From JACCZX01 sp963710675 (lineage in GTDB: Bacteria > Pseudomonadota > Gammaproteobacteria > Burkholderiales > Burkholderiaceae_F): DNA of 64,000 nt. The notes below the pieces were generated by a model. It saw nothing but the letters and a program-made list of their open reading frames with translations. It did no database searches and was not told where the DNA came from. The stretch is taken from the NCBI GenBank assembly GCA_963710675.1, contig CAVQBE010000019.1, positions 62,001 through 126,000 on the forward strand, read 5' to 3'. The translations under genes were made by a program, and so were the position numbers. Shown piece by piece: positions 20,595-29,048 of this stretch. The number at the start of each line of letters is the position of its first letter. Within the stretch, counting starts at the first letter, position 1.

Positions 20595-20978
20595 CTATGA
20601 GTCGATCGCGTACGGTTGTGTGAGCACTTCAAGCAGATGGCCGTCCGGACTGTCGAAGTAAAAGCCACGTCCGCCGTTGTGGCGATTGATTTCTGCCGGA
20701 CGTTTCTTGCCGGGGTCCGCCCAGTATTGCAGGCCGCGCTCGCTGACGCGGGCGAAGATTGCATCGAAGTCGTCTTCGTCGATCAGAAAAGCGTAGTGCT
20801 GAAACGCGACATCGCCTTCGACCTGGTCAAAGTCCAGCGATGCGCCGTCGTCCAGGGTCACGACTAAAAATGGGCCGAAGCTGATCGGTTTCGCCAGACC
20901 GAGAATGTCGGCCAGAAACGTTGAGGACCGCTGCTGGTCGCGGCACCAGACGATGGTGTGGTTGAATCGAATGCTCAT
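20595..20978 (-). CDS. VOC-superfamily (glyoxalase/dioxygenase-fold) protein
   Basis: This 127-residue single-unit protein of the vicinal oxygen chelate fold begins MSIRFNHTIVWCRDQQRSST and ends HNGGRGFYFDSPDGHLLEVL. The pattern of His near residue 7, a mid-protein QHYAFLI and the C-terminal FDSPDGHLLE is that of the glyoxalase/bleomycin-resistance group, in which His and Glu residues bind a divalent metal. Substrate cannot be told from the sequence; small members of this type are often annotated as lactoylglutathione lyase-like or fosfomycin-resistance-like without proof. It is convergent with pgi, with only ten bases between the two stops, and no terminator hairpin is evident between them. 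Confidence 0.85.
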   Translation of the reverse strand: MSIRFNHTIVWCRDQQRSSTFLADILGLAKPISFGPFLVVTLDDGASLDFDQVEGDVAFQHYAFLIDEDDFDAIFARVSERGLQYWADPGKKRPAEINRHNGGRGFYFDSPDGHLLEVLTQPYAIDS

Positions 20979-21055
20979 GCTGCGTTCTCGCTCGACGGCT
21001 CACGGTCAACACGCGCAATATATCGCCGTCACTCTAAAACCTTAAGGAGGCGCCC

Positions 21056-21659
21056 ATGAATAGAAAGTTCTGCATCGTCTCGACTCTTCTTGCCGTTCTG
21101 TTGGTTGCTGGCTGCGCCGGCCAGTCAAGCTACAGCGATGTCAAATGGGTGACGCTGATCGACGGCACAACCGGTCTCGACAACTGGATCCGCGTCGGCG
21201 ATGCCAACTGGCGTGCGGTGGACGGCGCAATTCAGGCCGACAAGAAGACCGATAAGGCGGACGAGTTTTCTGGTGACCAAAAACTCATATACCGATTTTC
21301 GAATCCGAGCCGAGTTCTGGGCCAGCGATGATGCCAATTCGGGGATCTACATGCGGTGCGCGGACATCAAGAACCTGACCGACAAGACTTGTTACGAAGC
21401 CAACATCTTCGACCAGCGACCGGACCCCAAGTACGGCACCGGGTCGATCGTCCATCTGTCGCCGATCTCGCCGATGCCGAAGGCCGGCGGCAAGTGGAAC
21501 ACGTATGACGTCACCGTCAAGGGAACGCGGCTGATCGTCACGCTGAATGGCGTCGTCACCGCCGACATCCAGGACAAACAGCTGGCGAGCGGCCCGATTG
21601 CGTTGCAGTACGCGGCGGGCGTAGTGAAATTTCGCAAAGTGCAGATCGCAACGCTCTGA
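21056..21659 (+). CDS. DUF1080 (3-keto-disaccharide hydrolase-like) lipoprotein, one frameshift
   Basis: The N-terminus MNRKFCIVSTLLAVLLVAGC is a lipoprotein signal peptide with Cys20 as the lipidation site. The mature part carries a DUF1080/concanavalin-like fold: VKWVTLIDGTTGLDNWIRVG, then TKNSYTDFRIRAEFWAS, ANSGIYMRCAD and TYDVTVKGTRLIVTLNG. The frame shifts in the TTTT run at 21266-21269; removing one T restores a continuous protein of about 200 residues (ADEFLVTKNSYTDF). Family members include periplasmic hydrolases acting on 3-keto-glycosides, but no catalytic residues are firmly established from sequence here. A good Shine-Dalgarno (AAGGAGG at 21042-21048) precedes the ATG. Convergent with the thiolase gene. 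Confidence 0.85.
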
Positions 21660-21674
21660 CGCTTCGGCCGCGAA

Positions 21675-22859
21675 CTACAGCCGCTCGACGATCGTTACGT
21701 TCGCTAGCCCGCCGCCCTCGCACATCGACTGCATTCCGTAGCGCTTGCCGGTGCGGCGCAAAGCGTGCACGAGAGTCGTCATCAGCTTCGCACCTGATGC
21801 GCCGAGCGGATGGCCAAGCGCAATCGCACCGCCCGATGCATTGAGCCGGGCAGCGTCAGCACCGGTCGCCTTCAGCCACGCGAGCGGTACTGACGCGAAC
21901 GCCTCGTTGATCTCGAACAGATCGATGTCGTCGAGCCGCAAGCCCGCCTTGCGCAGTGCAATGGGTGTTGCCGGTATCGGCGCCTCGAGCATGATCACCG
22001 GGTCGTGTCCGATGACAGTCATCTGATGGACGCGCGCAAGCGGTTTTGCCGAAGTCCCCAGCAACTTCAGCCCGCGTTCATTGACCACCAGCAGCGCAGC
22101 GGCGCCGTCGCAAATCTGGCTTGCCGTTGCGGCCGAATGCCTGCCGCCTTCCTGCAGAAGCTTCACAGCGCCGATACCTTCGCGCGTCGCATCGAAGCGA
22201 ATTCCTTCATCGATCGCGTGCGTTTGTTCGGTCGTGACACCTTCGGCCGTACGTGTCGGCAACGGCAGGATTTCGGCGTCGAAATGTCCGGCGCGAGTCG
22301 CTTCGCTCGCTCGCTGGTGGCTCTGGAGCGCGTAGTCATCGAGCTCATCGCGCGCGAGTTCGTATTTGACGGCCAGCATCTCGGCGCCCGCAAACTGGCT
22401 GAACTGAACCTGCGGATAGCGCGCCTGCATCGCCGGGCTCATGTAGCTTCCAAAGCCGTGCTTGAAAGCCAGCGTTGCGGGCAGACCCATCGGCACACGC
22501 GTCATGCTCTCGACGCCGGCGGCGATCACGACGTCCATGCTGCCTGCCATCACCGCCTGAGCGGCAAAGTGCAGCGCCTGCTGCGACGATCCGCATTGCC
22601 GGTCAACCGACGTAGCGGGCACCGACTCCGGCAGCTGCGACGCGAGCACGGCGTTGCGTGCGATGTTGTTTGACTGTTCTCCTGCCTGGCCAACGCAGCC
22701 CATGATCACATCGTCGATCACGGCCGGATCTACGCCCGTGCGCGCCACCAGCGCGTCGAGCACGGCTGCGGCCAGATCCGCCGGATGCCAGCCGCTGAGA
22801 CGGCCGCCCTTGCGTGCGCCGGCTGTGCGCACTGCATCGACGATGAATGCTTCGGCCAT
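21675..22859 (-). CDS. Acetyl-CoA C-acyltransferase (thiolase)
   Basis: This 394-residue thiolase condenses or cleaves acyl-CoA/3-ketoacyl-CoA. All catalytic elements are present: nucleophilic Cys89 in SVDRQCGSSQQALHF, EINEAFASVPLAW, His350 in GGAIALGHPLGASG and Cys380 in MCEGGG. The NEAFA motif and CEGGG ending fit the degradative/biosynthetic type II group used in fatty-acid oxidation or polyhydroxyalkanoate metabolism, but the acyl chain preference cannot be read. The annotated ATG is followed by AEAFIVDAVRTAGARKGGRL, a canonical thiolase N-terminus. It is a single-gene unit, divergent from the small ORF and binding-protein pair at 22978. Reading frame intact. Confidence 0.93.
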   Translation of the reverse strand: MAEAFIVDAVRTAGARKGGRLSGWHPADLAAAVLDALVARTGVDPAVIDDVIMGCVGQAGEQSNNIARNAVLASQLPESVPATSVDRQCGSSQQALHFAAQAVMAGSMDVVIAAGVESMTRVPMGLPATLAFKHGFGSYMSPAMQARYPQVQFSQFAGAEMLAVKYELARDELDDYALQSHQRASEATRAGHFDAEILPLPTRTAEGVTTEQTHAIDEGIRFDATREGIGAVKLLQEGGRHSAATASQICDGAAALLVVNERGLKLLGTSAKPLARVHQMTVIGHDPVIMLEAPIPATPIALRKAGLRLDDIDLFEINEAFASVPLAWLKATGADAARLNASGGAIALGHPLGASGAKLMTTLVHALRRTGKRYGMQSMCEGGGLANVTIVERL

Positions 22860-22977
22860 TGCTATTTTCTCGTTAAGCTTCGGTTGCTTTCGACTGCATC
22901 ATCACGTAGGGTCCAAACAATAGCGAAGTGGGTGTGCAACGGCGTATCGCACACTTTGTGACCAGGAGGAGTTGACC

Positions 22978-23058
22978 ATGGGTAACCGCGATCGGCAACG
23001 CAAGGAAGCGAAGAAACCTAAGCAACCGAAGAAGCCGCCTTCACCGTCGGTGAATTGA
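22978..23058 (+). CDS. 26-residue lysine/proline-rich small protein
   Basis: An ATG at 22978 opens 26 codons, MGNRDRQRKEAKKPKQPKKP followed by PSPSVN. It is preceded by a strong Shine-Dalgarno, AGGAGG, spaced eight bases from the ATG. The product is extremely basic (about nine Lys/Arg in the first 19 residues), has no hydrophobic segment and resembles small nucleic-acid-binding or ribosome-associated peptides in composition, though I recognise no family with certainty. Its TGA overlaps a TTG start of the next gene, so it may also act as a translational coupler or leader. The good ribosome-binding site is the main argument that it is translated. Confidence 0.6.
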   Translation: MGNRDRQRKEAKKPKQPKKPPSPSVN

Positions 23059-23870
23059 GCTTGCGGTTGATCAGAAGCGCGATCGGACTGGTCGCGCTGA
23101 CATTGCTGTTGTCCTGCGCCAGCACGTCGCTAGTGCCTGCTGCCGCGCGCTCCGAACTTGCTCCCTCGGGAAAGCTGCGCGCCGCGATCAACTTCGGCAA
23201 TCCGATTCTCGCTGTGAAGGACGGCGCTACGGGCGAGCCGCGCGGTGTTTCGGTTGATCTGTCGCGAGAGCTTGGGCGGCGCCTTGGTGTTCCTGTCGAG
23301 CTGGTCACCTACGACGCGGCCGGCAAGGTGGTCGAGGCACTGAAGGCCGGTGCGTGGGATGTGGCCTATGTGGCTATCGACCCGGCACGCGCGGTCGACA
23401 TCAACTACACCGCAGCGTATGTCGTCATCGAGGGCGCCTACCTGGTACCGCAGAACTCCCCGATTCGCAGCAATGACGAAGTCGATCGTCCGCACGTGCA
23501 CGTTGTCGTCGCCACCGGCAGCGCCTATGACCTGTTTCTGACGCGAAATCTGAAACAGGCGAAGATTGTTCGCGTACCGACGTCCCCGGCCGTCACCGAT
23601 ATGTTGGTCGCGCAGAAGCTTGAAGTAGCTGCCGGCGTCAAGCAGCAGCTCGAAGCAGATGCACGTCGAATCCCAGGACTCCGATTGCTGGACGGTCGCT
23701 TCATGGTGATCAATCAGGCGATGGGAACGCCTCGGGGCCGAGGCGATGCGGGCGCGAAGTATCTGCGCGAGTTCATCGAGGAGATGAAGGCTTCGGGCTT
23801 CGTCGCGCAAGCGCTCGAACGGCATCGTATCGACGGAGCGGCGGTTGCTCCCCGCGCAGCAGTGCAATAA
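23055..23870 (+). CDS. Periplasmic solute-binding lipoprotein, bacterial family 3
   Basis: A 271-residue extracellular solute-binding protein of the kind that serves amino-acid ABC transporters. The N-terminus RSAIGLVALTLLLSCAST is a lipoprotein signal with the lipobox LLSC. The mature part begins SGKLRAAINFGNPILAV and has the family-3 features GEPRGVSVDLSRELGRRLGV, AGAWDVAYVAIDPARA and the second-lobe ATGSAYDLFLTRNL. No permease or ATPase gene is nearby, so it may be an orphan binding protein or work with a transporter elsewhere. The TTG at 23055 overlaps the stop of the 26-codon ORF; a second TTG at 23061 is possible. The ligand is not predictable from the sequence. Confidence 0.85.
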   Translation: MSLRLIRSAIGLVALTLLLSCASTSLVPAAARSELAPSGKLRAAINFGNPILAVKDGATGEPRGVSVDLSRELGRRLGVPVELVTYDAAGKVVEALKAGAWDVAYVAIDPARAVDINYTAAYVVIEGAYLVPQNSPIRSNDEVDRPHVHVVVATGSAYDLFLTRNLKQAKIVRVPTSPAVTDMLVAQKLEVAAGVKQQLEADARRIPGLRLLDGRFMVINQAMGTPRGRGDAGAKYLREFIEEMKASGFVAQALERHRIDGAAVAPRAAVQ

Positions 23871-23910
23871 GGTTTTTAATCGGCCCTGCGGCGCGCTTCG
23901 GTCCGATTCG

Positions 23911-24261
23911 ATGGCTTCCACCCGCTCACCGTTCGGTCATGAACGGACCTATGGCGTCATCCGCTCGGCGCTGATCGGCTACGGCGTCGCTGCGTTCACG
24001 TATTTGTTCTCGCGTTCAGCCGGCCTCGAGGCTGTGAATGCCGGTCAGGCGTCGGGGTCTGCCCAGTCTCTGGTGCTCGGCGGGTTGGCGCTGCAAGTGC
24101 TGTTGATTGGAGCACGTGCGCTGCTCAAGCGCAGAACTCCGGAAAGCGAGACCGCCACGCGGGGCCTGATGATCCTGGAACTCGTTGCGGATGGCATCAC
24201 CGTCTTGCTGTTTGCGATGGCAACGCTGGGCACAATTATCCAGGCGAGCGGCAATGTCTAG
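23911..24261 (+). CDS. Small hypothetical membrane protein
   Basis: From the ATG at 23911 the product is 116 residues, starting MASTRSPFGHERTYGVIRSA. Three hydrophobic segments are visible: VIRSALIGYGVAAFTYLFS near residues 16-34, SLVLGGLALQVLLIGARALL near 50-69, and LMILELVADGITVLLFAMAT near 84-103. A charged loop (KRRTPESETATR) separates the last two. It has no recognised domain and may be a general inner-membrane protein of unknown role. The frame is open upstream to 23845, but that part overlaps the end of the binding-protein gene. It lies directly ahead of the flavin monooxygenase and could be cotranscribed with it. Confidence 0.65.
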   Translation: MASTRSPFGHERTYGVIRSALIGYGVAAFTYLFSRSAGLEAVNAGQASGSAQSLVLGGLALQVLLIGARALLKRRTPESETATRGLMILELVADGITVLLFAMATLGTIIQASGNV

Positions 24262-24267
24262 CTCAGC

Positions 24268-25860
24268 TTGGTAGATACCGTGTACCTGAACACAGACGTC
24301 CTTATTGTCGGCGCTGGCCCGACCGGACTGATGCTCGCGAATCAGCTTGCGCGCCGCGGCGTGCGTGCGTCGATCATCGACCGGCACGCTGGGCCGGCTT
24401 TGCAGACCAGGGCCCTGGGCGTGCAGGCCCGCACACTCGAGATTTATGCGCAGCTCGGCATCGTCGATCGTGCGCTCGAGCTCGGCAAACGTGCGACCGG
24501 TGCCAACCTGTGGGCCGAAGGAAAGCGCACCGCGCGAATCCCGGTCGGCGATATTGGACAAGGCCTTAGTCCTTATCCGTTTCTGCTGATTCTCGGCCAG
24601 GATGACAACGAGCGCCTGATGGGCGACGCGCTGCGTCGGCATGGCATGAGCATCCGCTGGAACACGGAGCTTGTTTCCTTGAAGCAGGAGGCCAATCACG
24701 CCAGGGCAACGTTGAAGCAGCCCGACGGATCGCTTGCCGAGGTCACCGCTGCGTGGGTCGCCGGCTGCGACGGCGCGCGCAGCGCGGTGCGCGAAATGAA
24801 CAACATCGATTTTGTGGGTGCGCCATATGAGCACGTGTTCTTTGTCGCCGATACCGAAGTGACGGGTCCAATGGTGCGGGGCGAGCTCAACGTTTATCTA
24901 TGGCGCGATGGATTCCATTTGTTCTTTCCGATGCGCGGTACAGATCACTGGCGTGTCGTCGGCATCCTTCCTCAGCAGCTGCGGGGCAGGGAAGATCTGA
25001 CCTTCGAAGACGTTGTCCCGTCGGTGCGGAAGGAGGCGGGTGCGAATCTAACGTTCAAGGCGTGCAGCTGGTACTCGACGTACCGCATACATCATCGGTG
25101 TGCAGCGCGCTTTCGCGACCGGCGCTGTTTTCTGCTGGGCGATGCGGCGCACATCCATAGTCCGGTAGGCGCGCAGGGCATGAACACCGGCTTGCAGGAC
25201 GCTTACAACCTCGCGTGGAAGCTGGCGCTGGTGGTGTCGGGGCGCGCGGACGCCGCGCTGCTCGATTCCTACGAAGCCGAACGCGTCCCAGTGGCGAAGC
25301 GGCTGCTGCGCACGACCGATCGTGCGTTCCAGCTGATCGTTTCGGACAACGCACTGGCCGGTCTGTTGCGCACCCGTGTGCTCGCGAATGTTGCGGCCTT
25401 TGCAATGCGCTTCGACCGAATTCGGAAACTGGCATTTGGGACGATCGCGCAGATTGGTATCGAGTATCGCGCCAGCTCTTTATCGGAATCGCAGACCGGC
25501 CTGGATGCCGGCGCGCCGCGCGCAGGCGACCGGTTTCCTTGGCTGCGGCTCAAGCTGCAGCGTGACGGTGCGGTTGAAGACTTGTTCGCCCAGCTGGACG
25601 ACACTCGATTCAATCTGCTTCTGTTCAATCAGTCTTCTGCACCCGGTCAGTTGTCGGAGTTGGGCGATCGACTCCACATCCACCCGGTGCCAAGCGATCC
25701 GGTCAACGACAAAGAGCTCGCGCGGCAGCGGATACCGCAGCCTTCTTTTTATCTGTTGCGTCCCGACGGTCATATCGGACTTGCAGGCACTCATTTCGAT
25801 GCGGCTTCAGCATCGCGCTACCTCGCTGAGCGGCTGCACATCGCGAAGCATGCAGCGTAG
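24268..25860 (+). CDS. FAD-dependent aromatic-type monooxygenase (PheA/TfdB family)
   Basis: A class A flavoprotein hydroxylase of 530 residues that would use NAD(P)H and oxygen to hydroxylate a phenol-like or polyketide-like substrate. The dinucleotide fold VLIVGAGPTGLMLANQLARR is near residues 11-30, the DG motif appears as AGCDGARSAVRE near 168, and the flavin-ribityl motif GDAAHIHSPVGAQGMNTGLQ near 291 continues into DAYNLAWKLA. A C-terminal thioredoxin-like domain typical of phenol hydroxylases occupies about residues 400-530. The start is non-ATG (TTG at 24268, or GTG at 24280). The exact substrate cannot be told; close relatives are annotated pentachlorophenol or 3-(3-hydroxyphenyl)propionate hydroxylase. 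It converges on pgl, with nine bases between stops. Confidence 0.9.
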   Translation: MVDTVYLNTDVLIVGAGPTGLMLANQLARRGVRASIIDRHAGPALQTRALGVQARTLEIYAQLGIVDRALELGKRATGANLWAEGKRTARIPVGDIGQGLSPYPFLLILGQDDNERLMGDALRRHGMSIRWNTELVSLKQEANHARATLKQPDGSLAEVTAAWVAGCDGARSAVREMNNIDFVGAPYEHVFFVADTEVTGPMVRGELNVYLWRDGFHLFFPMRGTDHWRVVGILPQQLRGREDLTFEDVVPSVRKEAGANLTFKACSWYSTYRIHHRCAARFRDRRCFLLGDAAHIHSPVGAQGMNTGLQDAYNLAWKLALVVSGRADAALLDSYEAERVPVAKRLLRTTDRAFQLIVSDNALAGLLRTRVLANVAAFAMRFDRIRKLAFGTIAQIGIEYRASSLSESQTGLDAGAPRAGDRFPWLRLKLQRDGAVEDLFAQLDDTRFNLLLFNQSSAPGQLSELGDRLHIHPVPSDPVNDKELARQRIPQPSFYLLRPDGHIGLAGTHFDAASASRYLAERLHIAKHAA

Positions 25861-25869
25861 TTCTGAGGG

Positions 25870-26581
25870 CTAGCGCGCTGCGGAATCCGAAAGCAGCTTG
25901 GATTCGATCAGCACGTCGGCCCCGGCATGCGGCCGGATCGCTCGCGCCGGAATGTTCTCGCCAGCGCGCCATCGCTGCCACTGCATCGCGCTTGGCATCG
26001 CCCGCGATCAGAAACAGAACTTCGCGTGCGAGGCTTAACCGCGCTGCGCTTAGCGACACCCGCTCGGGCGGTGGCTTCGGTGCATTGAACACAGCGAGCA
26101 CTGTCGGCCCGTCTGGTTCAGCGCCCCAGTCATGATCAGGGAACAAGCTGGCCGTATGGCCGTCATCTCCGAGGCCGAGCAGCACCAGATCGAATTCGCC
26201 GACATTGCGCAGCGTTTGTGAATAGGCGAGGGCGGCCGCGTTCGCGCCGAGTTCTGCGGGAATCGGATGCAGTTGATCTTTCGGAATCGGCACGTGGTCG
26301 AGCCATTCGTCTGCCGCCATCCTGCTGTTGCGCTCGGCGCTATCCGCCGGCAAGCAGCGCTCGTCACCGAAGTACACGTTCCAGTGTGACCAGTCTGCGT
26401 TTTGTTCGCGCAGCAACCGATACACGCCTCGCGGCGTGTTGCCGCCTGCCAGCACCACCAGAAATCTGCCGCGCTGTTTGATCGCATGCTCGGCGGCATT
26501 CTTAACGCGCCGGCATGCTGTCCTCTCCAGTTCGGCGACGTCGGCGACTGCGAGCCAGCGCACGTCGCTAGCCGACGTCAC
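25870..26581 (-). CDS. pgl: 6-phosphogluconolactonase, C-terminal frameshift
   Basis: Hydrolyses 6-phosphogluconolactone to 6-phosphogluconate, the step after Zwf. The sequence shows GRFLVVLAGGNTPRGVYRLL, the signature WNVYFGDERCLPADSAERNS and FDLVLLGLGDDGHTASLFPD, all diagnostic of the DevB/SOL-type lactonase. After KRDAVAAM the frame shifts near 25968. In the correct frame the protein ends RAGENIPARAIRPHAGADVL then IESKLLSDSAAR and stops at 25870, giving about 237 residues, normal for the family. The shift could be one surplus base or loss of one copy of an 8-bp tandem GCGCTGGC; I cannot decide between them. Left uncorrected, the frame would run on into the monooxygenase gene on the other strand. 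It is 14 bases from gnd. Confidence 0.88.
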
Positions 26582-26595
26582 TCACTGCTGCGTGC

Positions 26596-27501
26596 TCATT
26601 GCTTCTTTATTTCGTGGCCGCCGAATTGATTGCGCATCGCCGACAACATCTTTGCCGCGAATGAATCCGAATCCCGCGACGCCAGGCGGGCAAGCAGCGC
26701 GAGCGTGATCGCCGGCGCGGGCACATTCAGATCGATCGCTTCGGCAACCGTCCATCTGCCTTCGCCCGAGTCGGGAACAAACGGCGCGATGCCATCCAGC
26801 GCGGGATTGTCCTTCAACGCGATCGTCGTCAAATCGAGCAGCCACGAACGTACGACACTGCCTTCGCGCCAGATCTCCGCCACCTGGTGCAGGTCGAGTC
26901 CGAATTCAGTCTTGTGCTGCATGATCGAAAAGCCTTCCGCATACGCCTGCATCAGGCCGTACTCGATGCCGTTGTGAATCATCTTCGTGAAGTGGCCCGC
27001 ACCGCTCGGACCGACGCGGCCCCAACCGCGATTTGGAGCCGGCGCCAGTGTCTCGAAGATCGACCGCAGGCGTTCGACCGCGGAAGCTTCGCCGCCGACC
27101 ATCATGCTGTAGCCCTCGGTCAGGCCCCACACGCCGCCGCTGGTGCCGCAATCGACGTAGTTCAACTGTCGGTCAGCGAACTGTCGAGCGCGTCGCTGCG
27201 TGTCTTTGTAGTTTGAATTGCCGCCGTCGATAACGGTGTCGCCGGCCGAAAGCAGCGGCAACAGTGCATTGACCGTTGCCTCGGTCGCATCGCCTGATGG
27301 CACCATCATCCACAGCGTGCGCGGCATTGCGAGCTTCGCTGCCAACGCATCGAGTGAGGCGACTGACCCGGCGCCGTGTTGCTCGATCCGCTTGCGCGCA
27401 TCCGGATTGAAATCGAATCCGACCACGCGATGGCCGCCGCGCAGCAGACGCAGCGTCATGTTGGCGCCCATGCGCCCGAGGCCGATCATGCCGAGCTCCA
27501 T
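26596..27501 (-). CDS. gnd: 6-phosphogluconate dehydrogenase, decarboxylating (short form)
   Basis: Oxidatively decarboxylates 6-phosphogluconate to ribulose-5-phosphate. At 301 residues it belongs to the short, usually NAD-preferring Gnd group, rather than the 470-residue enteric type. It begins MELGMIGLGRMGANMTLRLL (Rossmann fold GLGRMG at residues 7-12). It also shows MVPSGDATEATVNALLPLL, the VIDGGNSNYKDTQRRARQF signature and GHFTKMIHNGIEYGLMQAYA, where the Lys and Asn are the catalytic and substrate residues. The C-terminus is the helical domain used for dimerisation. It is upstream of pgl in a minus-strand pair. Together with zwf, tal and pgi these account for the oxidative branch of the pentose phosphate pathway. 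Reading frame intact. Confidence 0.95.
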   Translation of the reverse strand: MELGMIGLGRMGANMTLRLLRGGHRVVGFDFNPDARKRIEQHGAGSVASLDALAAKLAMPRTLWMMVPSGDATEATVNALLPLLSAGDTVIDGGNSNYKDTQRRARQFADRQLNYVDCGTSGGVWGLTEGYSMMVGGEASAVERLRSIFETLAPAPNRGWGRVGPSGAGHFTKMIHNGIEYGLMQAYAEGFSIMQHKTEFGLDLHQVAEIWREGSVVRSWLLDLTTIALKDNPALDGIAPFVPDSGEGRWTVAEAIDLNVPAPAITLALLARLASRDSDSFAAKMLSAMRNQFGGHEIKKQ

Positions 27502-27510
27502 CCGGGCTTT

Positions 27511-27804
27511 CTATGTCAGCTTGGCCAGAACTCCGTTCATTTCTTCTCGGGAGAAAGCCCGCATCGTCTGCGTCCGGACGTTCCCTGCGGAACCGATTGC
27601 CAATCCGAGCGCGGTCATGGACGCGTCGTCAGGCGCTTCGAATATCCCAACCACATCGTAGCTTCCGAGCGTCCAGTAAAACTCCTTCACAGTGACGCCA
27701 AATTTCTTTGCCTGTTCCTTCACGGCATCGGACCGTTTGGTCGTGTCTTTAGCGGTTCGAACGCCTTGATCCGTGAAGCTCGTGAGGACAATGTAAGTGG
27801 CCAT
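27511..27804 (-). CDS. GYD-domain protein
   Basis: A 97-residue protein starting MATYIVLTSFTDQGVRTAKD, preceded by an excellent Shine-Dalgarno (AGGAGG, seven bases before the ATG); the longer reading frame to 27849 adds an implausible leader. The GYD motif is seen as WTLGSYDVVGIFEAPDD near residues 45-62. The family (dimeric alpha-beta barrel-like fold) has no established general biochemical role; it is widespread in soil proteobacteria. It lies ten bases beyond gnd and may share that transcript, which would put it upstream of gnd-pgl on the minus strand. Confidence 0.85.
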   Translation of the reverse strand: MATYIVLTSFTDQGVRTAKDTTKRSDAVKEQAKKFGVTVKEFYWTLGSYDVVGIFEAPDDASMTALGLAIGSAGNVRTQTMRAFSREEMNGVLAKLT

Positions 27805-27934
27805 GATGAGTTCCTCCTGGTGGCGTTTGAGGCCGGGAAAGGCTGTCAATCGGCGGCACGGCCTCGATCAGTGCCTGCCTGCCCCGATGCTACGCGCCGG
27901 AATTTACGGTGCGCGATGTCCGACCGAATACCGC

Positions 27935-28141
27935 TCAAGCGAGATTGATCTCGCCGTCGAAACTCACCTTCAACTTCAGGCCAGCGACCTCGAGAGTCAT
28001 CTTTGCCGGGAATGTTTCCGATCCCGAGATGGCGCGATCCGCAGTGGCCTTCGCCACCGCTTGTTCGATCTCGCGCTGTGAATTGACGCCGACCATCTTC
28101 AAAAACTTGCGAATACTCAGATTGAATGTCTCTTCGTTCAT
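27935..28141 (-). CDS. Small DUF6494-family protein
   Basis: This 68-residue protein, MNEETFNLSIRKFLKMVGVN then SQREIEQAVAKA and a C-terminal KMTLEVAGLKLKVSFDGEI, matches the pattern of a small conserved proteobacterial family known to me as DUF6494. The N-terminal half is helical and the C-terminal half is a beta-hairpin; there is no signal peptide and no cysteine. The role is unknown. A Shine-Dalgarno-like GGAG sits nine bases upstream of the ATG. It is transcribed in the same direction as the methyltransferase gene 31 bases upstream of it and could be cotranscribed. Confidence 0.75.
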   Translation of the reverse strand: MNEETFNLSIRKFLKMVGVNSQREIEQAVAKATADRAISGSETFPAKMTLEVAGLKLKVSFDGEINLA

Positions 28142-28172
28142 CGATGTCTCCGGTTCTTACAAGCAAGTGCTT

Positions 28173-28976
28173 CTACTGCATCGCTCGTCCGCGAACCGCC
28201 CATGCTCGCGCGATCAGCGGAATCGAGCCGTCGCTGGCGATCGGAAGCGTCTCGCGAATTCGATCGCGCAGCGCGTTACGGTGCTCTTCGCTGAGCGACA
28301 TTGCATAGGCCGGCGCGGGTCCCTGGCCACCCAGAAAAGGGTTCCAGTAATCGTCGAAGTTCCGAAATGTGGTCGGCGCATCGATCATCAGCGTCTGCAC
28401 CTCCTGCAGTCCGGCGTCTTCGAACAACCCGATCAGCGCAGGTGGCTTGCACATCGGAAAACGCGTTGCTTCAACGAGCTTGGAAGCGGCGGGATCAAGC
28501 GCGATTGTCGCGTCCCAGAAGTAACGCATCATCTCCATCTTGCCGCCGTAGTCCCAGACGTATGCAGCGACCACGCCTCCGGAACGTACAGCGCGCGTCA
28601 TTTCCTGCGCCGCCAGTGATGGCTTCGGAACGAAGTTAAGAACCAGACCGGAAACAGCAGCATCAAATCGCCCCGCTTCCACGGGAAGCGACTGAGCGTC
28701 ACCCACTTCGAATCCCACTCTCGGGTTGCTGACATGTGCCTTTGCATGGTCAATAAACCCGGCCGACGGATCAATCCCGGTGACGCTCCGCGGCTGCATT
28801 TGCTGCAAGATGGTTTGCGTCAGTGCGCCGGTCCCGCATCCGACATCGAGCCAGTCGAGCTGCGGTTGCAACGCGAGCCACCGCAGAAAGTCCTGGGCGA
28901 CCAGCCGGCTCCAACGGCCGACATACGGCTCGTAAAGATCCCCCGCCGCCCAATTGTCTTTACTCTGTGTCGACAT
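28173..28976 (-). CDS. Class I SAM-dependent methyltransferase
   Basis: A 267-residue methyltransferase of the UbiE/COQ5-like class. Motif I, LDWLDVGCGTGALTQTI, lies near residues 38-54 and binds S-adenosylmethionine; GIDPSAGFIDHAKAHV (motif post-I) and FDAAVSGLVLNFVP (motif II) follow in order. The rest is a substrate-covering helical region containing RYFWDATIALDPAASKL. The methyl acceptor is not predictable; the layout resembles small-molecule or quinone-type methyltransferases rather than RNA or protein enzymes. It begins MSTQSKDNWAAGDLYEPYVG, a beginning seen in many relatives. Reading frame intact. Confidence 0.9.
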   Translation of the reverse strand: MSTQSKDNWAAGDLYEPYVGRWSRLVAQDFLRWLALQPQLDWLDVGCGTGALTQTILQQMQPRSVTGIDPSAGFIDHAKAHVSNPRVGFEVGDAQSLPVEAGRFDAAVSGLVLNFVPKPSLAAQEMTRAVRSGGVVAAYVWDYGGKMEMMRYFWDATIALDPAASKLVEATRFPMCKPPALIGLFEDAGLQEVQTLMIDAPTTFRNFDDYWNPFLGGQGPAPAYAMSLSEEHRNALRDRIRETLPIASDGSIPLIARAWAVRGRAMQ

Positions 28977-29048
28977 CGACTCGCTAGCCCTTGAGGTGAT
29001 CGTTATCGATAAGCATCAAGGGAAGTAGCGTAGCGCGTTGTCTCCGAT

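Noticed and set aside
25703..25869. Extension of pgl across the 3' end of the flavin monooxygenase
   Set aside because: Produced by the frameshift near 25968; the correct frame stops at 25870 after the family-typical C-terminus.
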